Source of the DNA: Scleromatobacter sp038208735
Lineage (GTDB): Bacteria; Pseudomonadota; Gammaproteobacteria; Burkholderiales; Burkholderiaceae_C
DNA: 13,424 nt
NCBI GenBank assembly: GCA_038208735.1
Contig: JBBQYL010000143.1
Location: forward strand, 1 to 13,424
Direction of reading: 5' to 3'
The stretch's first letter is position 1; the number at the start of each line of letters is the position of its first letter. The notes beneath the pieces were generated by a model. It had not been told where the DNA came from. It saw only the letters and a list, made by a program, of their open reading frames with translations, and made no database searches. Shown in pieces: positions 7,938 to 13,424 of this stretch. The translations under genes and the position numbers were made by a program.

Positions 7938-8606
7938 ATGATCACGCTCAGCGGATTCACGCTCTCGAACTACTACAACAAGGTCAAGATGGTGCTGCTC
8001 GAGAAGGGCATCCCGTTCGTGGAGGAGCACTGCGCCAAGGCCACCGAGGAGACGCTGATGTGCTCGCCGCTGGGCAAGGTGCCGTTCATCCGCACCGAGC
8101 AGGGCTCGCTGTGCGAGAGCGCGGTGATCGTCGAGTACCTGGAGGCGCTGCAGCCCGAGCCGCGCCTGATGCCCGCCGACCTCTGGGGCCAGGCCAAGGT
8201 GCGCGAGCTGGTGACCTTCGTGGAACTGCACCTGGAACTGGTGGTGCGCGAGCTCTACCCCGAGGCGTTCTTCGGCGGCACGGTGAGCGACGCCAACAAG
8301 GCACGCGTGCAGAAGCTGCTCACCCGCAACGTCGCCGCTTTCCAGCGCCTGGCCAGGTTCGGCCCCTGGCTGGCCGGTGCGGATTTCACGATCGCCGACT
8401 GCGCCGCGTACGTGAGCCTGCCGCTGGTGGCGATGACCACCAAGGTGATCTACGGCGAGGACGCGCTGCAGGCCGCGGGCATCGACTGGAAGAGCTACAT
8501 CAAGCGGGTGGAGCAGCGCCCCAGCGCGCAGAAGGTGACGGCCGATCGCAAGGCGGACCAGGCGGCGTCGGTGGCCGCACGCGCGGCGGCGGCCGCGACC
8601 TCCTGA
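7938..8606 (+). CDS. Glutathione S-transferase family protein
   Basis: 222 residues with the two-domain cytosolic GST layout. The N-terminal thioredoxin-like domain begins ITLSGFTLSNYYNKVKMVLL, with Ser10/Tyr12/Tyr13 in the active-site loop where other GSTs have Ser, Tyr or Cys. It continues with LGKVPFI (cis-proline) and CESAVIVEYLE, where the ES pair normally binds the glutathione gamma-glutamyl group. The helical C-terminal domain contains the hydrophobic-core motif WLAGADFTIADCAAYVSLPL. The last 20 or so residues form an Ala/Arg-rich tail. ATG 7938 is preferred over ATG 7932 because the AGGA at 7928-7931 has better spacing to it; the difference is two residues. GSTs conjugate or isomerise electrophiles or repair thiols; the substrate cannot be told from sequence. 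It converges with the ankyrin gene, with 13 bases between the stops. Confidence 0.92.
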   Translation: MITLSGFTLSNYYNKVKMVLLEKGIPFVEEHCAKATEETLMCSPLGKVPFIRTEQGSLCESAVIVEYLEALQPEPRLMPADLWGQAKVRELVTFVELHLELVVRELYPEAFFGGTVSDANKARVQKLLTRNVAAFQRLARFGPWLAGADFTIADCAAYVSLPLVAMTTKVIYGEDALQAAGIDWKSYIKRVEQRPSAQKVTADRKADQAASVAARAAAAATS

Positions 8607-8614
8607 CCGCCGCG
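8582..8614. terminator. Weak GC-rich inverted repeat at the GST/ankyrin convergence
   Basis: CGCGGCGG (8582-8589) and its complement CCGCCGCG (8607-8614) flank the GST stop codon with a 17-base loop. It could help terminate transcription from either side. However, the left arm lies in an Ala/Arg-rich coding tail where such words are common, and no T-run follows. Confidence 0.2.
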
Positions 8615-8619
8615 TTCCG

Positions 8620-9333
8620 TCAGCTCCCGCCCGGCCGCCCGAGCGTCACGAAGGGCGCGACGGCGATCCCCTGGCTTCTCAGGAACTGCCAGACCCTGAG
8701 CTTGTACGGGTACAGCGTCGCATCGGGCGACGAGGCGTAGGGCGAGTTCAAGGCTTCGCTGAGCGAGAAGGTCGTCCCTTCGTAGTCGACCCTCGCGCCG
8801 AGTTCGATCAGGCACCACACGGCATCCCAGTTTTGAGCCCAGGCGATATCGGCGATCACCGGCCGCGAGGTGCGCGCCTTGATGTCGACGTCGGCCCCGA
8901 GCGACTTGAGCCATCGCAGGCCGTCCAGGTCGTGGTCGTAGACGAAGCGCATCAGGATCGGATCGCCATCCGGCCGTCGCGTGTTCGGATCGCCGCCGGC
9001 GTGCAGGATCATCTCGAGGATGGCGCGGCCATGGGGCTGCGTGGCGTGGTTCTCCACCGCGAGGTGGACCGGGCCCGTGCCGTCGGCCGCCTTGGCGTTG
9101 GGCAGCGCGCCCGATCGCAACAGGATGGACACCGCCTGGCTCGCCTGGGCGTCGACCGCGATCATCAAGGGCGTGACGTCGCGCCTGCCGCGAGCGTTGA
9201 CCGGCGCGCCCTCTGCGATGAGCCGGGTCAACGTGGCGGCATCGTCGGCCCGGATGGCCAGCTCGAGCCGCTCCTCGATGCCTGACCGAAAGAACACGGC
9301 AGGGGCCGACCGCATGAAGGACCGCCGGTTCAT
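8620..9333 (-). CDS. Ankyrin-repeat protein, candidate immunity partner
   Basis: 237 residues with four or so ankyrin-type repeats over roughly residues 28-200. Recognisable units include DDAATLTRLIAEGAPVNARG, DGTGPVHLAVENHA, and helix-turn elements ending GGDPN, GADVD and GARVD. Ankyrin repeats bind other proteins and have no enzymatic activity. The ATG overlaps the stop of the lipase-like gene (ATGA at 9333-9330), so the two are translationally coupled. Ankyrin proteins directly downstream of toxins often act as immunity proteins; that role is inferred here. The N-terminus MNRRSFMRSAPAVFF resembles a twin-arginine signal, but its hydrophobic part is only about six residues, so export is doubtful. 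A cytoplasmic ankyrin scaffold unrelated to immunity is the alternative. Confidence 0.85.
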   Translation of the reverse strand: MNRRSFMRSAPAVFFRSGIEERLELAIRADDAATLTRLIAEGAPVNARGRRDVTPLMIAVDAQASQAVSILLRSGALPNAKAADGTGPVHLAVENHATQPHGRAILEMILHAGGDPNTRRPDGDPILMRFVYDHDLDGLRWLKSLGADVDIKARTSRPVIADIAWAQNWDAVWCLIELGARVDYEGTTFSLSEALNSPYASSPDATLYPYKLRVWQFLRSQGIAVAPFVTLGRPGGS

Positions 9334-10607
9334 CCGCAGCTCACCAGGAACCGGGAGAGCGCCTGGCGATCGGCCGCCACGTCGTTCTCCATCGAGCCGA
9401 GCACCACGCTCATCTTGTGCTGCGCCAATTTTCCCAGGTTGGGTTGGTCGCCACTCGCGCCGAGGAGGCTTCCCAGCGCGGTCATGCTGTCGGCGATCGT
9501 CTCCTTCGACGCCGCCCGAACGGGTGGGTATGCCGCGACGGTGCCGCCCGTGTCGTAGGACGCCTGCATGTCGTCGATATGCCCCATCAGCTCATCGAGG
9601 TAACTCTGCTTGTCGCCGGCGAATGCGGGGTCCGCGACGCCGCGCATGCTCGGATTGCGCACCTTCAGGTCGATCGGGTTCAAGCCCGGCCCTCGTCCGC
9701 CCAGCTCGCGCTGCAGGAAACGGGAATTGATGATGTTCTGGCCGGGGTCGGTGGTGTCGTTCAGGAAGGTGACGATCTCTCCTTTCGAGCTGAACGCCGT
9801 GGTGCGGGAGACCAGGTCGTCGAAGCTCGCCCGGCCCGTTCGGGCGAGCGCGTTGTCGGGCTCCCCGGCCGAATTGAACAGGCGCACCTGGGACAGCGGG
9901 TTGACCAGCCCGCCCTCTTGCGCCAGGCCACCGCCTTTTGAATAGCCGGCGATGTCGAACGGCTGCGTGCCGGACTGCAGCCGACGGGTGAGTGCGCGCA
10001 TGGCCGAGTACTGCGGCGTGTCCTGGCCCAGGCCATTGCGGGTATTGGTCTGCCAGTCGCTCAGGGTGTCGGGCTCGGTGTCGCGCGGGACGAGGATCAA
10101 CCGGCCCGTTTGCTCGTCGCGATAGAGCGCCGCGCGAAAGCCGGTGCGGTCGTTGCGCAGGTCCTCGGGGCGGAGCTTGCCGGCGGGCAGTCCCAGGGCG
10201 GCGTTGAGCTTGGCGACGTCGACAGGCAAGCGCGTGAGGCACGGCTGGGCCGATGGCTCGTCGCCTGGCTGGTCGCCCAGTTCGTTGAGGTCGGCCGCCG
10301 CGCGCGCCGACGGCAGCGCCCGGCGGTAGCGGTCGAACCGCGCCACCACCGGCGCGACGGCCCGCGCCTGCCCGGCGCAGTCGCTGTCGATGCGCCGGCT
10401 CGGCGACCCGGCAGCGGGTGAGGATACGGGTGAGGATGTGGATGCGGCTGCGAGTGAGGCGTCGAGCGGGCCGCGCCGTCCACTCAGCGCGGCGATGCGC
10501 GCGCTGCTGGCCGCCGACAGCTGGTCGTCCTTCGCATGCTCCGCCTGGCAGCACGCCACGCAGGGCCCGTGGCCGCACGCCGGCGATGAGCGGGAGAAGC
10601 AGCCCAT
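9330..10607 (-). CDS. Lipase-like alpha/beta-hydrolase, candidate secreted effector
   Basis: 425 residues. Residues 1-28 are Cys-rich (MGCFSRSSPACGHGPCVACC). Residues 29-115 are a low-complexity Ser/Ala/Pro linker. Residues 120-425 form the putative catalytic domain. The clearest motif is FDIAGYSKGGGLAQEGGL, a nucleophile elbow (G-x-S-x-G) with Ser223, typical of lipases and other alpha/beta-hydrolases. Asp284 or Asp287 (FLNDTTDPG) and His343 or His396 (GHIDD, LAQHKMS) are candidate triad members, but this is guesswork without an alignment. No Sec signal peptide or lipobox is present. ATG 10607 lies two bases after the upstream stop. A phospholipase-type toxin is inferred from the elbow, the absence of a signal peptide and the ankyrin neighbour; a housekeeping hydrolase is less likely. 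Several A/T-ending codons (TCA, AAA, GTA, ACA) contrast with neighbouring genes. Confidence 0.8.
   Translation of the reverse strand: MGCFSRSSPACGHGPCVACCQAEHAKDDQLSAASSARIAALSGRRGPLDASLAAASTSSPVSSPAAGSPSRRIDSDCAGQARAVAPVVARFDRYRRALPSARAAADLNELGDQPGDEPSAQPCLTRLPVDVAKLNAALGLPAGKLRPEDLRNDRTGFRAALYRDEQTGRLILVPRDTEPDTLSDWQTNTRNGLGQDTPQYSAMRALTRRLQSGTQPFDIAGYSKGGGLAQEGGLVNPLSQVRLFNSAGEPDNALARTGRASFDDLVSRTTAFSSKGEIVTFLNDTTDPGQNIINSRFLQRELGGRGPGLNPIDLKVRNPSMRGVADPAFAGDKQSYLDELMGHIDDMQASYDTGGTVAAYPPVRAASKETIADSMTALGSLLGASGDQPNLGKLAQHKMSVVLGSMENDVAADRQALSRFLVSCG
10416..10439. repeat. 12-base imperfect tandem repeat in the effector linker
   Basis: Two copies of a 12-base unit differing at the last two bases (GGGTGAGGATAC and GGGTGAGGATGT), followed by a partial third. 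On the coding minus strand they give the Ser/Pro-rich stretch SSPVSSP at about residues 57-64, in the linker between the Cys-rich N-terminus and the hydrolase domain. The repeat keeps the frame. Confidence 0.6.
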
Positions 10608-10609
10608 GG

Positions 10610-10984
10610 TCAGGCCGTGGCGCCCGGGCGCGTGAGGGCGGGGACGTCGAACGCCGAAAAGCGCAGCAGCCCGCGTTCCGAAAGGAACAGCTTCATGCTG
10701 GTTTCGGGCTGCGGCGACTGGCGCACGGCCTCGGCGGCGCGGTTGGCATCGACGCCCAGCATGGCGCAGGCGAGCAGGAAGCACATGAACAGCGCGGCGT
10801 CGTGCTCGGAGACGTCGCGCAACGTGGGCCAGTGCGGGGCCCAGAGCGCCGCGCGCAGCGGCGCGTCCAGGGCGGCATGGCGGTAGGCGGCCACGCTGGT
10901 CTGGTCGCGGATGAACTCGGCCACGCGCGAGAAGAAGTGGGCCTGCGTGATGGCGGCCATCTGGGCGGTATCGAAGTGCAGCAT
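10610..10984 (-). CDS. Small helical protein of unknown function, first gene of the effector-like operon
   Basis: 124 residues from ATG 10984; I do not recognise a named family. It appears mostly alpha-helical, opening MLHFDTAQMAAITQAHFFSR. A hydrophobic central helix (DAALFMCFLLACAMLGVD) is followed by a polar C-terminal part (MKLFLSERGLLRFSAFD). It ends two bases before the lipase-like gene and is therefore almost certainly co-transcribed with it. Small helical proteins directly upstream of secreted toxins can act as adaptors or chaperones, which is a reasonable but unproven guess here. Longer starts are possible at ATG 11017 (11 more residues) and GTG 11050 (22 more). None has a good ribosome binding site. 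The short form was chosen because the extra residues look unstructured. Confidence 0.7.
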   Translation of the reverse strand: MLHFDTAQMAAITQAHFFSRVAEFIRDQTSVAAYRHAALDAPLRAALWAPHWPTLRDVSEHDAALFMCFLLACAMLGVDANRAAEAVRQSPQPETSMKLFLSERGLLRFSAFDVPALTRPGATA

Positions 10985-11099
10985 GGTGGACAACGGGTTG
11001 GAGCGGTTGTCGACCATGGTGCGGCGGCCGGCGAAAACTGCCCGCCGCACAGGCCGCGATTAAGGCAGCTCTTGCCGCGTTGCGCGCCGCCGCGCAGGC

Positions 11100-11140
11100 A
11101 GACGTGCAGGGACTTGACGGCTTGTTTATCATGGTCGGTT
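11100..11140. promoter_or_regulatory. AT-richer pocket, possible shared promoter zone for uvrA and the minus-strand operon
   Basis: Between the divergent starts the main AT-rich pocket is around 11121-11132. On the plus strand it contains TATCAT (11127-11132), a five-of-six match to a -10 box. On the minus strand the same pocket reads ATGATAAAC. TTGACG occurs at 11114-11119 but is only 7 bases from TATCAT, so it cannot be its -35. No LexA-like CTGT-N8-ACAG palindrome was found. Confidence 0.25.
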
Positions 11141-11154
11141 GCCCGCCGCTTGCC

Positions 11155-13424
11155 ATGCCATCCTCAAAAACTCCCGCTCCCGCCCCGAAGAAGACCGCCG
11201 CCAAGGCTCGCCCCAAGGCGGCTGAGCCCGCTGACGCCGTGCCCGCCGCGCCTGCGCAGGCCGAGGAAGGCGCCGGTCGCTACCTCGCGCGCGCGATGCG
11301 TGCCGAGTCGATGGCCATCCGCGTGCGCGGCGCGCGCACGCACAACCTGAAGAACCTCGACGTCGACATCCCCAAGCATGCGCTGGTGGTGATCACGGGC
11401 CTGTCGGGCTCGGGCAAGTCGAGCCTGGCGTTCGACACGCTCTACGCCGAGGGCCAGCGCCGCTACGTGGAGAGCCTGTCGGCCTACGCGCGCCAGTTCC
11501 TGCAGCTGATGGACAAGCCCGACGTCGACGTCATCGAGGGCCTGGCCCCGGCCATCTCCATCGAGCAGAAGGCCACCAGCCACAACCCGCGCTCGACGGT
11601 GGGCACCGTCACCGAGATCCACGACTACCTGCGCCTGCTGTTCGCGCGCGCCGGCACGCCCTACTGCCCCGACCACGACCTGCCGCTGGCGGCAACGCCC
11701 GTGGCGCAGATGGTGGACAACGTGCTCGCGCTGCCGGAGGAGACCAAGCTGATGGTGCTTGCACCCGTGGTGCGCGACCGCAAGGGCGAGTTCCTCGAGC
11801 TGTTCGCCGACATGCAGGCCCAGGGCTACGTGCGCTTCCGCGTCGACGGCGCCATCGTGGAGGCCAGCGACCTGCCGGCTCTGAAGAAGACCGAGAAGCA
11901 CGACATCGACATCGTCATCGACCGTCTGAAGACGCGCGACGACGCGCGCCAGCGCCTGGCCGAGAGCTTCGAGGCCGCGCTGCGCATCGCCGACGGCCGC
12001 GCCATCGCGCTCGAGATGGACTCGGGCGCCGAGCACCTGTTCTCGGCCAAGTTCGCGTGCCCCATCTGCAGCTACTCGCTGCCCGAGCTCGAGCCGCGCC
12101 TGTTCTCGTTCAACTCGCCCGTGGGCGCGTGCCCCGGCTGCGACGGCCTGGGCCAGGTCATCGCGTTCGATCCCGAGCGCGTGGTCGCCTTCCCCACGCT
12201 GAGCCTGGCGGCCGGCGCGGTCAAGGGCTGGGATCGACGCAACGGCTACACGTTCTCGATGCTGGAGAGCGTGGCCGGGCACTACGGGTTCGACGTGGAC
12301 CAGCCGTTCGAGTCGCTCACCGAGCAGGCGCGCGAGGTGCTGCTCAACGGCTCCGGCGAGGAGAACATCGAGTTCACCTACACGTCCGAGGGCACGGGCA
12401 AGACGAAGAAGCAGTCGATCGTCAAGCGCGCGCATCCGTTCGAGGGCATCCTGCCCAACTTCGAGCGCCGCTTCAAGGAGACCGATTCGACCGCGGTGCG
12501 CGAAGATCTCGCGCGCTACCAGGCCGCGCGCGCCTGCCCGTCGTGCCACGGCACGCGGCTGCGGCGCGAGGCACGCAACGTGTTCCTGGTGGGCTCCGGC
12601 GGCGGTCCGGCGCAGCTGCGCATGCCGATCTTCGAGATCGAGCATTCGACACTGTCCGACTGCCTGGCCTATTTCGAGCAGCTGCACCTGGAAGGATCGC
12701 GCGCCGATATCGCCGACAAGGTGGTGCGCGAGATCCGCAGCCGCCTCACCTTCCTCAACAACGTGGGTCTCAACTACCTGAGCCTGGATCGCAGCGCCGA
12801 CACCCTGTCCGGCGGCGAGGCGCAGCGCATCCGGCTCGCGTCGCAGATCGGCTCGGGCCTCACCGGCGTGATGTACGTGCTCGACGAGCCCTCCATCGGC
12901 CTGCACCAGCGCGACAACGACCGCCTCATCGCCACGCTGCGCCACCTGCGCGACCTGGGCAACTCGGTGCTGGTGGTGGAGCACGACGAGGACATGATCC
13001 GCGCGTCGGAGTACTGCATCGACATGGGCCCCGGCGCGGGCCGGCACGGCGGCCAGATCACGGCGCAGGGCACGCCCGACGAGGTGGCGGCCAACCCGAA
13101 CTCGCTCACCGGCAAGTACCTGTCGCGCGTCCTCAGCATCCCCATTCCCGACGAGCGCCATCCGTGGCGCGACGAGCCCGAGGACGATGATCCGCAGAAC
13201 GGCACGCGCCTGCGGGTGCGCGGCGCCCGTGGCAACAACCTCAAGAACGTCACCGTCGATTTCCCGGTCGGGCTGTTCACCTGCGTCACCGGCGTGTCGG
13301 GTTCGGGCAAGTCGACGCTGGTCAACGACACGCTGTATGCCGCCGTCGCGCGCACGCTCTATCGCGCGCATGAAGAGCCGGCGCCGCACGAGGCCATCGA
13401 AGGCATAGAGCATTTCGACAAGGT
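11155..13424 (+). CDS. uvrA: Excinuclease ABC subunit A (3' end cut by window)
   Basis: The first 756 codons of UvrA, the damage-recognition ATPase of nucleotide excision repair. Visible in order: RVRGARTHNLKN; first Walker A GLSGSGKS (residues 82-89); a UvrB-binding/insertion region; a zinc finger starting CPICS near residue 302 and closing with CPGC; CPSCHGTRLRREA; the ABC signature LSGGEAQRIRL (from residue 551); Walker B with Asp577-Glu578 (VLDEPS); and the second Walker A GVSGSGKS (713-720) just before the edge. Roughly three quarters of the protein is present. The N-terminus has a basic Lys/Ala/Pro-rich extension of about 50 residues before the usual start. ATG 11155 is chosen; ATG 11131 (eight residues longer) and ATG 11311 (giving MAIRVRGAR) are alternatives, and none has a strong ribosome binding site. 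Confidence 0.97.
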   Translation, partial: MPSSKTPAPAPKKTAAKARPKAAEPADAVPAAPAQAEEGAGRYLARAMRAESMAIRVRGARTHNLKNLDVDIPKHALVVITGLSGSGKSSLAFDTLYAEGQRRYVESLSAYARQFLQLMDKPDVDVIEGLAPAISIEQKATSHNPRSTVGTVTEIHDYLRLLFARAGTPYCPDHDLPLAATPVAQMVDNVLALPEETKLMVLAPVVRDRKGEFLELFADMQAQGYVRFRVDGAIVEASDLPALKKTEKHDIDIVIDRLKTRDDARQRLAESFEAALRIADGRAIALEMDSGAEHLFSAKFACPICSYSLPELEPRLFSFNSPVGACPGCDGLGQVIAFDPERVVAFPTLSLAAGAVKGWDRRNGYTFSMLESVAGHYGFDVDQPFESLTEQAREVLLNGSGEENIEFTYTSEGTGKTKKQSIVKRAHPFEGILPNFERRFKETDSTAVREDLARYQAARACPSCHGTRLRREARNVFLVGSGGGPAQLRMPIFEIEHSTLSDCLAYFEQLHLEGSRADIADKVVREIRSRLTFLNNVGLNYLSLDRSADTLSGGEAQRIRLASQIGSGLTGVMYVLDEPSIGLHQRDNDRLIATLRHLRDLGNSVLVVEHDEDMIRASEYCIDMGPGAGRHGGQITAQGTPDEVAANPNSLTGKYLSRVLSIPIPDERHPWRDEPEDDDPQNGTRLRVRGARGNNLKNVTVDFPVGLFTCVTGVSGSGKSTLVNDTLYAAVARTLYRAHEEPAPHEAIEGIEHFDK

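Noticed and set aside
7865..8740. Plus-strand frame overlapping the GST gene
   Set aside because: This is an out-of-frame read of the GST gene; the GST frame has clear family motifs.
10985..11154. LexA (SOS) box in front of uvrA
   Set aside because: I looked for CTGT-N8-ACAG and similar palindromes and found none; only weak promoter-like elements are present.
10608..11216. Longer N-terminus for the lipase-like protein in the same open frame
   Set aside because: The extra part overlaps the small helical gene, is Arg/Ala-rich without features, and ATG 10607 is placed two bases after the upstream stop as in a normal operon.
10418..11350. Plus-strand 310-codon open frame across the effector operon and the uvrA start
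   Set aside because: It is low-complexity Arg/Gly/Pro sequence that overlaps two better-supported genes on the opposite strand and the start of uvrA in the wrong frame.
11164..13413. Minus-strand 749-codon open frame opposite uvrA
   Set aside because: This is an antisense shadow of uvrA; the plus strand shows Walker A, ABC signature, Walker B and zinc-finger motifs in order.
1..13424. tRNA, rRNA, CRISPR, insertion sequence, prophage or integron
   Set aside because: No cloverleaf-like segment, spaced direct repeats, transposase or integrase reading frame or terminal inverted repeats were seen on either strand.

Overview
This is a very GC-rich chromosomal stretch that looks like a Burkholderiales betaproteobacterium, most likely near the Roseateles/Mitsuaria/Sphaerotilaceae or Comamonadaceae side. 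That placement rests on the divergent yhdP-glnE gene pair, on the style of the GlnE and UvrA proteins, and on codon use; the genus is an inference. No rRNA, tRNA, CRISPR array, transposase or integrase was seen. No gap between genes exceeds about 170 bases.

Layout, left to right. (1) Positions 1-4262, minus strand: a very large AsmA-like envelope protein of the YhdP family, lacking only its last few residues at the window edge. (2) A 144-base divergent intergenic region follows, with a plausible yhdP promoter and a small hairpin in its leader. (3) Positions 4407-7166, plus strand: glnE, the bifunctional adenylyltransferase that controls glutamine synthetase. (4) Positions 7163-7816, plus: a rhombosortase-like intramembrane serine protease whose GTG start overlaps the glnE stop. 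(5) A strong 38-base hairpin (7836-7873) separates that pair from a glutathione S-transferase gene (7938-8606, plus). (6) Positions 8620-10984, minus: a compact three-gene operon, in transcription order a small helical protein of unknown function, a lipase-like alpha/beta-hydrolase with a GYSKGG nucleophile elbow, and an ankyrin-repeat protein. Junctions are 2 bases and a 4-base ATGA overlap. (7) From 11155 to the right edge, plus: uvrA, truncated by the window just after its second Walker A.

Most of the window is housekeeping: envelope lipid homeostasis, nitrogen control, nucleotide excision repair. The accessory and most interesting part is the minus-strand trio between the GST gene and uvrA. 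Its order (small partner, then lipase-like enzyme, then ankyrin protein) resembles effector-immunity modules of contact-dependent secretion systems such as T6SS. No VgrG, PAAR, Hcp or secretion gene lies in the window, so the delivery route is unknown. The lipase-like protein also has a Cys-rich N-terminus beginning MGCFS, which resembles a eukaryotic dual-acylation signal.
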